Positions 24,991-37,687 of a stretch of 64,000 nt of DNA are shown here, piece by piece (the stretch's first letter is position 1; each line of letters opens with the position of its first letter). Below the pieces are notes generated by a model that did not search any database, was not told the DNA's origin, and saw nothing but the letters and a program-made list of their open reading frames with translations. Source of the stretch: Tolypeutes matacus. Lineage: Eukaryota > Chordata > Mammalia > Cingulata > Chlamyphoridae. The stretch lies in the NCBI GenBank assembly GCA_026826555.1, contig JAKSZT010053764.1:18175533-18239532 (forward strand), written 5' to 3'. A program made the position numbers and the translations under genes.

Positions 24991-25459
24991 GGAAAGATTG
25001 TGATAGATTTTCCTTGGATGTAGTTTTTACTCACAAACTAAAATCCGTTATTTTACATTTTAACTGAAGTTTCTTTATTTGAAAGTAACACTGGCCACAT
25101 GAAGATGGAGCATAATGAAACTCAAAGTGTCATTTATATTACTGCAGTTGAATGTTCACTAGAAAAACACAAAGAAACAAATATTTGGATATACCTGGTT
25201 CCCCTCTCTTTCATTATGACTTTGATATTGACCATTCAAAACCAAAGTGTTCATGCCAATTAATTTAAAGACAACATACTGGAAGAGTGAAAGAGGGTTA
25301 TACTTTATGCAAATAAGTGGACAATTTGGGGGCTTGGGGGATTTATATTTTGTGTTATATATCAGAGAATTTACAGTGTCATGTAAGTTCATCATAATGT
25401 GGTAACTTTTAAATCAGTAATTTTTATAAGTTTATACCATATTATATTTGTTAATACAG

Positions 25460-25550
25460 TATGTTCATACCATATTAAGTGAACAATGACAGTAAAACAC
25501 TTAGCGTGGTGCCTGACTTGATATCCATACCCAATAAAGGTTAGTTCTTA
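25460..25550 (+). repeat. MIR 3'-end fragment
   Basis: The segment 'cacttagcgtggtgcctg' followed by 'aataaaggttagttctta' follows the 3' part of MIR (cttagaacagtgcctggc... aataaatgttggtta). Short and diverged. Confidence 0.45.
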
Positions 25551-26094
25551 TACTACAATTACACCATGTTGTCTATTAAGGGTTTTTAAGAGAGAAGAAA
25601 AGTGGTTGTTGAAATTTTAGTAAGTTGGGTTTCCCCATTCATTTATTTTCCCCCTCAAAGAGATTTTAACTTGTTCAAATTAACTAATGGAAACTGAGAT
25701 CATAATATAATTGTGAATTGACTATATATACAATTTTTTCCCTCACACAAGAAGCACATTTGAGGTTATGGTTATGTGTTTTAAAATCTCGGCTAGACAA
25801 TCTGATCATCTCGATGCCTATTTTCATACTGAGAATCCATATGTCTTTGCATTGGAAACCCCTGCCATTTGTCAGTCTTTCCATAGATACTGTTACATGA
25901 ATGGGAGATATGTGGATGTAGATTTCATGCAGAAGAGTTTTACTTTTATTCCCATTGTAGACCTTTGTTGTCTCCTAATTTGCCTTTTCTAAATTGATAG
26001 CAGATTTAACATTATTTACTTATTATTATAATTATTTGCTATTTTATTTCTTCTTGTGTGAGTTGTCTGCTCATTTATTTTGCATGTAGACTTC

Positions 26095-26300
26095 TGAGTC
26101 ATGGACCTAGAGTTCAAATCCCTATACATCAACAGTTTTTGTGACATAACCTTAAATGAGTTACTTGATATCTCTCAACTCAGGTCCTCATTTGTAAAAT
26201 CAAGATAGTAACACCAATTTCCTAGGTGTGTTTTAGCAATTAATGAGAATATACATGCTCTGTGCTCGTTACAGTCCTGCACGTAGATGGAGCTCTAATA
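26095..26300 (+). repeat. MIR element
   Basis: The order 'gagttcaaatccc', 'gagttacttgatatctctcaactcagg', 'tcatttgtaaaatcaagatagtaacacc' (each with substitutions) and 'gtgctcgttacagtcctgcacg' follows MIR from its tRNA-derived core to the 3' part. It is an ancient mammalian SINE, inactive. Confidence 0.7.
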
Positions 26301-28275
26301 ATTGGTGGAGGTGCCTGTGGCCTCTGGGGTGGAGGTGGTGATGGTGGTTATTGCTAGGAGGTGTTACAATACAGAGGAAAATGGCTTGCTATCCTCCATT
26401 CTGCTGAGGAAAGTGGTTTTAATTGGTGGTGTAACAAGTGGAAGTCAGATCATTGCAAGAACAATCTATATGGGAAAAGAGTTTATTTCCCCTGTCTTAA
26501 TTGGGTTAGTTGAATTCTTGCTTGAGAAAGCAGGCGAACCTGACTAATAGATCCTTGAGCCTTCTGCAGTGCTCCATTTGAGTTGTTCAACGAATGGAAT
26601 TCACTCTCTGTGATTTGGATGCTTTAATATAGTGATCATGGTGATAATGATAAAGAAAGAAAGGGTCTTATTTTGCCTTCATTTCATGCTTTAACATTTC
26701 AGTCATTTCATATTTTTTATTTCCACATCTACTTTCTTTTGTTTATTTTTGAGAAGTGACCAAAGTTTAGAAGTGGGAAGAAAGCCAAGTACTATGCCAG
26801 AAGGTGGTATGCTGTTTTCCTCCAAGCCAAAAGGCCTACAGAATGTGCGCCAGAATTAGTTATTACTGCCTAATGCAAAGCCGTTCATTAAGTCTTGACA
26901 TACTGTTTGCAATCCTGGCATTCCACAAAAGATTTTGGCAAAGGGTTATTCTCCCACTCGGCAATTCACAGCCCTCTTTATAAACTCTAGCAAAGTGTCC
27001 TGTGACATTTTAAGTGCTCATTGTTTGTGCTGATTGTAGAGTTAACTGTTAAAGCCCTAGAGATAGTAGCTGTCTCCTTAGGGATGGTCTTTTAACTAGA
27101 ATGGAGAGACATTGTTTGTCCGAGGGGCTTTTGGGGTTGGGTACTTGCTTCACAGCCACCACACAGAGCCAGCTGTATGTGGACACAGAAAGCATAGAAC
27201 TATAGCTCATCTGAATTATAAGGGTCCTTAAGTACACCGCATCAACCCTTCATCCTAGTACAGGAGTCACATTTAGAAAGTCCCAAAAGACATTGCTAAA
27301 ACTGCTCCGTGAAATCTTAAGCTTTCTGACTTATAAGATATTTGTTTTTATTATTTAGCAAGTCTATATGTCCACACATTATCTATGCTATTGAGTCAAA
27401 AATCTACCTTCTTGAAACTCCCGCACACTGCCTGTCATTCTCTTCCAAGGATGCTTCTTCTTTTCCACATTACGCTTGCTGATGTATATAGAAATTCTGC
27501 GTTAATACCCCTTGTTCTCTCAAGCATTTTCGTATTACCCAGCTTCCAGAATTCTTAGTGTGTGGGTTGCATTCCTCTCTATGTGTGCCACTTCATTCAT
27601 GCTGTAGAATATAGCACTGAGACCTGCACTGCCATTTATTGAACTCTAGGGGCAAGCATTGAGGCTGAAAAGATTGACAAGGGAACCAATGCTAAAAGGC
27701 CGTATGTACTGTGCTGAGATGTTTAAACACAGACGTGGTCTAATCTATGATTTAGAAAGATAATTCTGGTGACAATGTGGGGGATGAATTAGGGATTCAG
27801 GATGAAGGAAGAAAATCAGTTTGGCTGACGTATTTCCATTAATCAACATTCTTTAGATACAGTGGCTCTCATCCAACTATGACTACACCCAGCTGTGCTA
27901 TCATCAATTCCAGGTTTCTCAGTCTTGTCCAAAATGCTATCAGGAGGGATTTGGTTAAATAGCTTGTTGAATTCTAAGCTCATTTTATGTAGCTTTTCCC
28001 TAATGGTATCTAAAAAGGAAATGAAGATTCTCTGGTTTGTTCTCAAGCAGCCCATCCTAGTCTCTGTCCACTCTCTTCTTTCTCAGCTGCTCACCAACCT
28101 GTGCTTCATTCTAGAATCTTTCCAAGGATGAAGCTAATGGTATCTGTTTATCAGTTGCATTTCTAGGATTTGCCTTTTTCCTCTTGTTGAAATTTGGAAT
28201 ATGGATTTCTCATTCTCCATTTTTTGAGCCTTATTTCTTTGTACTTTCTCAAGGCCTATTTTTACCGTCATATTA

Positions 28276-28277
<2 letters not shown>

Positions 28278-28308
<31 letters not shown>

Positions 28309-28317
28309 GTAGCAGAG
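28278..28317. repeat. T40 homopolymer
   Basis: Forty consecutive T, followed by 'ggtagcagaggatggg'. It may be the tail of a minus-strand retroposon whose body I cannot identify, or an expanded microsatellite. Confidence 0.9.
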
Positions 28318-28689
28318 GATGGGTTTTGTGCGGTCTTAGAAACTTGAATTCTCTGACTGGCTAAGTGGGCTATCTTGTTGTCTTCCCTCCTATCCCAGAC
28401 TTTACTCTCCTCTCCATCCCACCTCCACTACCACCCCCAGTGATTATTTCTCTAATATCTCTAGTTTGGCACTCTCACCTATGGAATATAAACTTAGTAG
28501 CAGAGTTGTTGTATATTTTATCATTCAGCCATCTGCTAAGAGTCCATCCTCTTTTTAAACTTACATAAGTGATTCATATTTGTATAGAAAATAAGAACAT
28601 ATGCAAGCTTTCATTGAAACTGACTTCATTGATTGTAAGATGCATCCTGATTTCAGAGATGTTAAAATATGTCTTAGAATCAATGAATC

Positions 28690-29480
28690 ACAGTGACTTA
28701 CCATTAGTGCTTATCTTCCCATATATTTTTCTAACATAAATAAACATATCATGGGGGTACTGTTTTGATTCTTTTTCACTCAATAGTATATAGTGACTAT
28801 ATTGCCATGTCACTAACTATATTTTTAATAACCACATTTTATTGATATAATGCATTTCACTTGACCTATCTTTAGGCATCTAGGTTGTTTGAAGGTTTTT
28901 GCTATTATAAACAATTCTATAGTGTATATGCTGGAACAAAGATCTTGGTGTATGTCCTAAATTGCTTAGAATAAATTCCTGAAAACATGTTGATGAACTG
29001 ACTGCCCCAAATTTTGTAACAATTTATTCCAGTTCCCATTAGGGATATATAAAGTCCCATTTTACTTACACTTTGCCAATACAAGGTGAATGTGTGTGTA
29101 TGTATGATTGAATATGATAGAATAATAGTATCTTCTTATTGATTTAATAAGTTTCCTAGTTAACTGGTGAATTTGATTATTTTTTCAAAACTTTATTAGC
29201 CATCAATACTTTGAGTTATCTGTTTGTGATATGATCTTTTCCAAGTTTTCTACAGAAGATTTTTATATTGATTTGAAATAACTCTTTATATATAAAGGAT
29301 AGTAATGACTCATTGTCATGCATATTCCAAATATTTTTAGTAGGCTTGCCTTTTTTGTAACTTGATTTATATTATGGTGGTTTTAGCCATATAAAATTTA
29401 CTTTAGATATATTTTTATAAATTCAGATTTTTAGATATTTTTCCCTCCTAATTTATGTTTTGATGTCATTCTTACAAAGG
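28690..29480 (-). mobile_element. Old L1-type 3' region relic
   Basis: The + strand reads like the reverse complement of an old L1 3' UTR: 'aggttgtttgaaggtttttgctattataaacaat', 'caaagatcttggtgtatgtcc', 'ataaattcctg', 'aactctttatatataaagg' (broken here into parts). Strongly diverged, no reading frame kept. Edges are approximate and the subfamily (L1M or HAL1) is not resolved. Confidence 0.55.
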
Positions 29481-29589
29481 CCAAGTTAATGTTCCATCAT
29501 TTTAATTAAGCACCAGGTATTCTAATTAAATTAAACCACCTTTCTGATAGTGGTAATCCTGGCTTGTTTCTTGTAGAAGCACAAATAAG

Positions 29590-29780
29590 GCTTTGGAATT
29601 ATGCCTGAGTTTGAATCTTGGCTCTGACTCGGGGGAAAATTACTTGCCTTCTCTGAGGTTCAAGTTTGAGTTAAAATAACCTATCTTCAGATGGTTATTT
29701 TGTGATTTAACTGATATCATGCATGTGAACATGCTTAGACTCCAGAATATAGGGGCTCAGCAAATAGTTTTTTCCCTTCT
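29590..29780 (+). repeat. MIR element
   Basis: Shows 'gagtttgaatcttggctctgac', then 'aaaattacttgccttctctgagg', then 'gttattttgtgatttaa' and 'ggggctcagcaaatag', the MIR core and 3' order, with substitutions. Ancient and inactive. Confidence 0.7.
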
Positions 29781-30619
29781 CCTTGATATTATTTTGTTGA
29801 ATGACAAGCGTGCTTTATTGTGAACAATCTATATAATACTTTAACTTACCCACTTTGAGTTATATATCACAGGCAGCTATTGAGCTCCACACCTTATCTG
29901 GAAGGATTGATAATCCATTACACCACTATGCACACTCAGTACTTCAGCTCTGATTTGTTTTCAGATTCACCAATCATAATCATGTTGCAAAGTCCCACAG
30001 AGTTGTGACCCAAAACCACTAAGGTTTGATGGCAGAAAGAAAAAGTCAGTGCCATGAGGACTTTTCCTCTTGCAGTATCTCCAGGGCCATCACTGGACCC
30101 AGAAAATAGAGACTCAAAAGAGAGAAGGAGACGCAGAGAGAGAGCTAGCAGGGCATGACAGACAAGAAGCTGTGCTTCACACCAGTGCTTTGGGTTAGTG
30201 TGGCATGCAGGCATCTGCTATAGGAATAGGGGTAATATTTACCCCCTATGGACTTTAAATAGAAGTGATATTTTGAGATGCTAGTGCAAAGGGCATCCTT
30301 GCATTTTTTTCATTTGTACAAAAGAAAATACAGAAATCAGATATCATTGCTTTGTACTCAAAACAGCAATCAAGAAAGATCCATTCTCCACTCCTCCATT
30401 TTTAAAATTAATCTTATTCTTTTATGTGGAAAAACATGTCAATACTATGTTTCCAAAATTTCAAGTCTTAAAGACTCAGACACATTGGGTGCCCCAAATC
30501 ATGGTATCAATGAGCAGAAGTATCTAATGCTTCATAATGTTTTCCCTACATCCAACCCCATTCTCCAATTATGACTCCCCCTATTCCTTCCACCCCCACC
30601 TCAAGAAATTGAGCTCAAA

Positions 30620-31150
30620 AGCTACCAGAGATCCCTGATTCTGTCCCGCGGTCGTTTGTCAGACTGCTCCTAGCAGCCAAAATGGGGAAGCAGCTCGAGG
30701 GCAGAGAAGATTTTCTGGCAGCCTTGAACCATGCTGGAGATAAGCTTGTAGTTGATTTTCAGTCATGTAGTGTGGGCCTTGCAAAATGATGAAGCCTTTC
30801 TTTCATCCCTCTCTGAAAAGTATAACAAGGTGGTGTTCCTTGAAGTAGATGTGGATGACTGTCAGGATGCCGCTGCAGACAGTGAAGTCAAATGCATGCC
30901 CACATTTCAGTTTTATAAAAAGGGACAAAAGGTGGGTGAATTTTCTGGTGCTAATAATGAAAAGCTTGAAACCATCATTAGTAAATTAAGCTAATCATGT
31001 TTTCTGAACATATAACCGGTTGTCAGCTGTTTAAAACTTAACTTGTAATTTCTTTTATTTACAAAAATGAAATATCATGTATGAAGACTATATAATACTC
31101 AACTGCCACCTGATTAGAAATGACAATAAAATATTAATTCTAGCCTTTAA
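30620..31150 (+). pseudogene. TXN: TXN (thioredoxin) processed pseudogene
   Basis: An intronless cDNA copy with 5' UTR, coding region (ATG at 30682, TAA at 30992-30994), 3' UTR with AATAAA (near 31125) and a short A tail near 31148. Thioredoxin is the small dithiol redox protein with a WCGPC active site. Recognisable parts are the N-terminal MGKQLE, the segment [21 protein letters not shown], then [10 protein letters not shown] and [18 protein letters not shown]. It is broken: one T is lost before the active site, the Trp codon of WCGPC is TAG (30768-30770), and another base is lost after the PFF codons, so the C-terminal 80 codons (30752-30994) are open in a different frame. One Val codon is also missing near 30750. 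Absence of introns plus tail marks retroposition. No convincing target duplication is left. It lies on the GLIS3 sense strand. Confidence 0.95.
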
Positions 31151-31189
31151 AAAAAAATCTATCAAAGACATCTACGAGGTTAGTATTAC

Positions 31190-31320
31190 AATGATTATTG
31201 TCATCCCATTTTGGAGATGAAAAACCTAGATTCAGAAAAGCTAAATGACTTAATAGAGAGCATAGTCCATAAGCAGTTGAACCAGTATTTGAAATGAGCT
31301 TTTACGACTCCACATCCAGT
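31190..31320 (-). repeat. MIR element
   Basis: Reads 'atcccattttggagatgaaa', 'agctaaatgactt', 'agcagttgaaccagtatttgaa', the reverse complement order of MIR (ccattttacagatgaggaaa... ttcgaac). Diverged. Confidence 0.6.
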
Positions 31321-31339
31321 CGTCTTTTAAAAATTTTAT

Positions 31340-32560
31340 TTATTTTTTTATTTTTATTTTGTTTGTTTTTCCCAGTGCTCTTTTGATTCTACCATTCTTA
31401 ATGTTACCTGTCCTTGGTTTTCCAATATGAGGAATTTTGTAACTTATCAACAAATTCTTGGTGTGCAGCTGACTCCCAGAAGCTCTATAGAAACACTTGT
31501 TGGAGTTTCAGGGGCCCCGAGCTTTGGGGTGCCTTCCTCCGAATTCTTTAAACCCCCTCTTGGTGGTTGGGCTTGGACCAGACTTGGACCTACATTGACT
31601 CTGGTCCCTATTTCTCTACTTCAGGGCACTCTCCCACCCTCTACCCCATGTGTAGGGATCAATTAGGTTTCCCCAAGGAGCTATGGGACTCAGAGCCTGT
31701 GGGGTCATCTTGAAAGCCTAATTCCAAGAGGGTGGCCCAGTGAGCAGTTCAGTCTCGCTGGCCAGAATAGGCATTTCTTTCACAGAATCACATGAGATTG
31801 AACCTCCAGAATGGTGCTGACATACCAATTTGGGGTGACTTAAATTCCTATATAGACAGGAACTCCACAAAAATTTCTGTAGAGGATCCTGTACATCCTA
31901 GGGATGGCCCTGTAGGTGGCAAGAGCTGTGAAGGGTCTGAGATTTTACCCCATGTGCAAGTTAACAAGTTAGCCTGCCACAGTCTCATAGATACTGGCAG
32001 GAGACATAAGCCTCATGGATCAGAGAAAACAGACATTATTATTCACAACAATTGCAGTGTTCAGAGTATCATCATTTTCTTGGGCCTGTTTCCTAACCCC
32101 GTTTTCCACAAGCAACATGAAAAGAGCCAGATGACACTTGCACACTCAGTGGGTTGTGTTACAGGAAAGGAACCCTGAACTTAGGAAATGCGAATCTTTT
32201 ATAATGGACAGTAAACATGCCTGCCCTTTGCTGAGGAGGGAGACCCTATCCCAGACTTCCAAGGCTGTTTTGTACATAAACATCCTTGGAAAGATAGTCC
32301 AAAATAAAAGCAGTCAGTGCCTGTGCTCGCAGGACTTAAAGAATACCAGAGAACCATGGAGAATTGTCTCTCAACAGTAGGTTCTGTTTGGTCCCTCTTA
32401 ATTGCATATGTACAAGAGCAACCAAGCACTGACCTCACCCTGCTCTGAAATGACCCTCAATTTTCAAGATAGTCCCGAAATAAAAGTGGTCTTCAAAAGA
32501 GAAGAACAAGACCAGGACACAAAGAACAGGAACATTTGAAAGACATGCTTCTATACTTTA
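31340..32560. other. Unassigned stretch with several short open frames
   Basis: Four overlapping open frames of 79 to 128 codons occur here (31427-31666 +, 31792-32178 +, 32138-32380 +, 32199-32438 -), and base composition is somewhat less AT-rich than around it. No frame shows a motif or family I recognise. Phrases such as 'ctggcaggagacataag' and 'ccacagtctcatagatact' have the feel of an old LTR-type or other dispersed repeat, but I cannot name it. No splice-site pair frames a convincing exon. Confidence 0.3.
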
Positions 32561-35500
32561 TATGTAATTCTGACCATTTCCACCCATGTTTGTTTCAGAT
32601 GATGCCCAAGGGTAGCATCAATTTTACCATGGTTTGATTTGGGAGCTGCTCACCTCTACCTAAAATTACCCATACTACTGGTCTGTTACAGTGCCTAGAA
32701 TTGCCACCATTACAATAATTCTTTCTAGGTATGTCATTATCTCCAGAAGATCCCTATATAATTTTGTTTTGTTATTTGGTAAAGGCAACAAACAGTCCCT
32801 CCATTCCCATTAATAGACCAATAAGGCTTCAGTAACCAGTTTTCAAGTGGAAACTATGTCTGCCCTGTGTGGATATTATTCAGGGAAGGTAGGTTTAATC
32901 AGAGTATAGGATTGAAAGAAGTGAGAAATAATGATAATACTGGGGCTTGGGTGAGGTGCTTTCACTGGGGTCTCAAGAAGATAAATAAATAGCTTGAAGC
33001 CACTAGATGACAAGGCAGAGAAAAATCAAACATCAGGGAACATTGAAAAAAAATGGTTGGGTGATGGATAAAAAGTCATTCCACAATTTCTACCAAAGCA
33101 TTTTGCTATGTTCCATCCCTTAATTTTTAAAGGAATTTAGGCAGTGTATTCTAAAATGGATGTCAGTAGAGTGTTTGTAAAGGAACAACTCAACTGTGGT
33201 TATATTTACTCACTCGTTAATGTCACCCTTCCTTCTCCACAACTAATTAGTTCAGCATCAGCCGTGTGCGCTGTGCATGCAGACATCTTCAGCCTACCGG
33301 CACATCAGAGCTGTGCATGGGTGTCACCTTCCGGCCAAACTCCTTTGCAGATTCTGCCTGCACGGACATCAGCGACTTGAGCACAAAGCAGTGATATTTA
33401 CATTGATATGGTTAAGTTAACTTTGTGGTGGTGAAAACCTCAATTTTTCATTTCCTGGCTGGTATTTTAAGTTTAGAATTGCAACACTGCATCTACATGC
33501 ATTTTTGTCCTTAGAATGTCCTGTGATGTTGCAACATTTGAGAAATTCCCTGGGACCCTTAATCTTTCTACAAACATTGGTTTGTATGCTAAGGATAAAC
33601 TATCTCAGAGTAACCTCCTTGTATCCCTGCTCAATAATTGTGATTTTGCCTTGTCCATCCCTGCACTGTCTTTTAGTTCAAGTTTCATAGCCAAACAAAA
33701 GGATGGAGAAAAAGATATTTTTTAAAAATCTAGCATCTTCTTTCAAGAGCAGTTGAACTTAAGGCTACTTTCCCTATTGTTTTTCATGAAGTCTCATTTA
33801 AAATATTTTATTAATGCAAAGAGATGTGCATTCAGAGCTAAGGACCTGTGAACAGTAGCCATGGCAACCAGGAAGCCATTCGGGAGGAGAAAAAATGCAG
33901 TAAAGAGTAAGTGTTTTAATCCTTAACTTTAATCCTTTTACTTCCTGTTTTCAAAATGAAATATAAATCAGGCACCATGGAGCGCTGCAATTTTTCTCTG
34001 AAAGGGATGTTGGCAAAAGAGGATTAGTAATAGACAGACATGTTTAAGGAATTTAATCACACAATTTGTTGTAAAACTTTTGAGACCACGAATGACCAGT
34101 TCCTTTGAGTGGCGTCAATGAAAACCAACAAAACATACTTTGAAACTGATTAGAGAGTTGGCGCAGGGGGACACCCCTGTTTGCTGTTATTGTTACATCA
34201 TTTCAGCCTGTGGTAATGACATGAGAAACCAAGGAATTTGCCTGGTTCCCCCAGTGGGTAGGTAGAAAGCTAGGGGGTGTCTCTTTGGTAGAATAGAGAT
34301 ATTCTTTTGATCTTCAAAATACTAGGGAAAAATTAAGTCGCTGGAATTTCACATACCACCTTTTCTTGATGTTTGAGTCCTTTGGGAGTTTTACAAAGGC
34401 ATGTGCTTTCCATTGTCAACAGATCCTTGGGTTTCTGCTCAAAAGTACAGCTTTTAGTTTCTGTAGATAGTAAATCAGTGCTCTCTGAAGGATGGATTCC
34501 TATTATTTCTTGGTGTCTCTACTCTCTGTTTCTAATATTTTTCTTTACTTGGAGTACCACTCGTTAATTTTTCAACTTAAAAAAAACTGATTTTCTTTCA
34601 AAGTCAGAACAAAAATATGATACCCACATTGGCTTGAAATGTTGATTTTTTTGACTCTACAGCACATCTACCTTTCTTAGTTCTAATTTGGAGGATTATT
34701 AGGGACGAATGGGAGACATGTCTTTTTATAGCACCTTTCCTTTCCCTCAGCATACATAGGGGTATTTCTTTGATATTTTTAGTGAACTAAATGTTATCAG
34801 AGCATAGAGCTCTTCACAGTGGTCTGAAGTAGTTACAACTTGTACTAGCTTTCCACGGTATCAGAATGTGAAATTACTTTCCAATAATAGCATCTTCCCA
34901 AGGGGGTGCTAATAATTATGACAGACAAACAACATGAGGCCTGGAACATTTGAGAGTGGGGTTAGACATAGCAGACCTCTGAGTTTGGAGATTCTTGTAG
35001 AACCTAAGAACAAAAGCATACATGCTTAGACCTGCAGATGGCGGGATGCCTGGAGAAGAAAAATAGCATCATGTTTTCAAGCTTAGAGGACAACTGGCAA
35101 TGTAGCTAACACCTCTTTCTGTTTCCTTATCTTGTCCTGGTCTTGTTTCTCCCCATTTTGTCAGAACCAGCAGGACTAGCGTAGTCTAGGACTTTCCTGA
35201 GATGTGATCCCTGCACCATGAGCAACCACTTGCAGCCTTCATCCTTCTTCCACATTTCCCTTGGACTTTTGCTCTCTAGTCTGGATTTCTGGAGTGGGGT
35301 TATTTTTATGTCTGCTGGCGGAAGAGTAGGGAGGTTGGCGTTTATTCCAGGGGGTGAATGATAAGAAGAAAGACCAAGTGTCCAAAAGAGGAATAGTCAA
35401 TTCTAGATATGACTTTTGCGGAAACTGCACAGCTGGTAGGGAAGCTCCAGAGGAATTCAGTTCTTCTCTCAGGCTCCACCCTCAGGAACTTCTCTGGACC

Positions 35501-36289
35501 AAGCCTCCTTTCTGAAGATCAAGGAGTAGAGCTGCATTTCACCAGAGCATCGAAAGGTCGTGTGGTTCATGCATCACTCCAATTAAAAGATACAATCCTC
35601 AATAAAAGGGGTAAAAGTACCTTCAGCAGCATACACTGGAGAAGATAACACCACTGGCAAGCTATTATTTTGGTGGCATTGCCTCAGAGAAAAAACTCTA
35701 CAACAGTGTTAGTGATTATATGTGGAGTGGTGACCAGGGAGACCAAAGCCATGGGCTGGTTTATTCAACCAGGATTCAGAAGATGGAGATTCTCAGCTTG
35801 ACTATGTAGTATGTCAAAGAAGGGATGGGAGTGTGTGATTTCATGCCCACTTAACTTGAAATTTCTGTGTTCAGCTTATCATATGCTAGACATAGAGTCT
35901 TTAAAAGCAAGGTAAAAAATTGGATTTGTTCCCAGGCCTTCCAGATGAATGAGAGATATGAAGTATAAATGTAATGAATTAGCATTTCCTATTGGAAGGA
36001 TTGCTCATTCACACATTCCAAGAGGCAATATATAAATGGGAATAGTATTATCTAGTGAAATTTGGCATGAATGGGGACTGAAAATTATAAGGCAATAAAC
36101 TTCCCAAGTGTCTTTGAAAAAAAAAAAGGAAACTCTGTTAATATTTCACTTGGTCATTTTCTGTTTTATTCTTAATTGATCATTTAGGTATGCTTAAATG
36201 CCTCCCTCTTTGTTCTCATTGTATTGCTCGGAGGCATTATTTCATTTGTCCTTGGGGACTGTCCTAAAGCATGGCTTAGTGAATTCTTA

Positions 36290-36990
36290 GCAGCTATTTA
36301 TTCATTCGTCATTCATTCATTTATTTGTTCACGCATTCCCCAAACATTTATTGGTGCCTTTCATGCAAAAAGAGCACTGTTTTAGGTTGCATAATGAAAC
36401 AGTCCCGAGTTCTGTTTTCAAGGAGCTTTGTTGTCTTCTATGACACACACACACATACACCCAAAATTTATAGATAAATTTATACAATGTAGAAACTCAC
36501 AGTGCATTCATCTTTAACTTACTTTAACGTAAGTTAAAGCTGGAGAGAGGTTGATATTAGAATGTAAAAAAGGAAGAAATTACTTTGACATTGGATGATC
36601 TGGGAAAGCTTCAGGGCAGAGGTGGCATTTGAATTGGACCTTGGGGACTATAGGGATTGTGTTGTAGATGTGCAGAGTCTGGAGGAAAGGGCGCTCCCCA
36701 TGAGGAAAGCTGGTGGCCAGAAGCACAGTGTGAAACATGAATGAGACATTAAGAAGGGGAACTGGGAGAGCATCCTGCCTGTGTGTGGAAGGGAATCATA
36801 GGACATGAAGCTGCAAAGTTAGGTGACAGCCAGCCTGGTCGAGCCCTTGAGTTTGGGCTGTGGGTAATATTTGGAGAAGAGTCATTAAAAGGCTTTGAAG
36901 GAGGAGTGACATTGTCAGAGATGTACTTGAGGAAAATTAAACTGCCTGCTGCGTGTAGGATGGATTGGAGAGCAGAAAGCTAGTGCTCTC
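36290..36990 (-). repeat. LINE-2-like relic
   Basis: Starts with 'attcattcgtcattcattc' and 'caaacatttattggtgcc', and continues with a G/A-rich part containing 'gcagaggtggcatttgaa', 'aaggagtgacattgtc' (approximate) and 'gaggatggattggagag'. This recalls the minus strand of an old L2-type 3' region. Assigned from remembered pattern only. Confidence 0.5.
36512..36539. repeat. Perfect 11-bp inverted repeat, 6-nt loop
   Basis: CTTTAACTTAC at 36512-36522, spacer tttaac, and exact reverse complement GTAAGTTAAAG at 36529-36539. The spacer repeats the motif TTTAAC found in the arm. It is a compact hairpin-capable site with no assigned function. Confidence 0.85.
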
Positions 36991-37482
36991 CATTGAAATG
37001 ACAGCTTACAATTTTTAGGAGTAGATATTTAAAAAGTAGTCCAAACACACATGCACATTAAAATCAGCCTTAAATCTTTTTCAGTCAGTCTGTTTTTAAT
37101 TAAATAAAAAGGAAAAAATGAGATCCACTGGCTTCTGCAGTTAGTTTCTCCCCACATTTCCTGAACTATAACATAGGCAGGAGCTATAGTCAGAAATCAA
37201 TTCATATGATGACAATACGATGTCGGTAAAGAAGGACAGGAGAAGTAATTACTAAGTAGCTGGCTGCTTTAATTAAACCTTGAGAATATTTGAATAGAAA
37301 GAAAAATGATACACTTGAATAGATGGTATGGAATGTGCCTGGTCACATTAGCGCAATGAGCTGGTGGCAGGAAGAATTTATGAAGCTTTGAGAGAAGTAA
37401 ACCCTTCGTCTTGCTTTGTATGTTCACAACTCCAAAACAGGCCTCAAAGAGTGAAGGGGGATGTTTTTAATAGCAATGTGAA

Positions 37483-37687
37483 GGGAAGCGGCTGTGGCTC
37501 AATCAGTAGGGCTCCCGTTTACCATATGGGAGGCCCCGGGTTCGGTTCCCAGGGCCTCCTGGTGAAGGCAAGCCCGCCCGCACGGCGTGGTTAGCTGACC
37601 CAGCAAGCAAAAGCAGCAAGGGGGGGATAAATGAATGAATAAATAAATTTTAAAAATCTTAAAAAATAAAAATAAATAAAAAAAAAA
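37483..37687 (+). mobile_element. DAS-type SINE with tRNA head and extension
   Basis: Begins GGGAAGCGGCTGTGGCTCAA, with a clear B box (GGGTTCGGTTCCC), then a GC-rich extension (gcccgcccgcacggcgtgg) and an A/T-rich tail of 'aaataaat' units. A perfect 14-bp duplication AATAGCAATGTGAA flanks it at 37469-37482 and 37688-37701. It is nearly identical in sequence, in opposite orientation, to the SINE at 50024-50208. Intact boxes, tail and duplication make it one of the younger insertions here. Confidence 0.95.

Noticed and set aside
33144..33380. 78-codon frame with some Cys and Ala-rich text
   Set aside because: No domain, no splice context, and no match to a protein I know.
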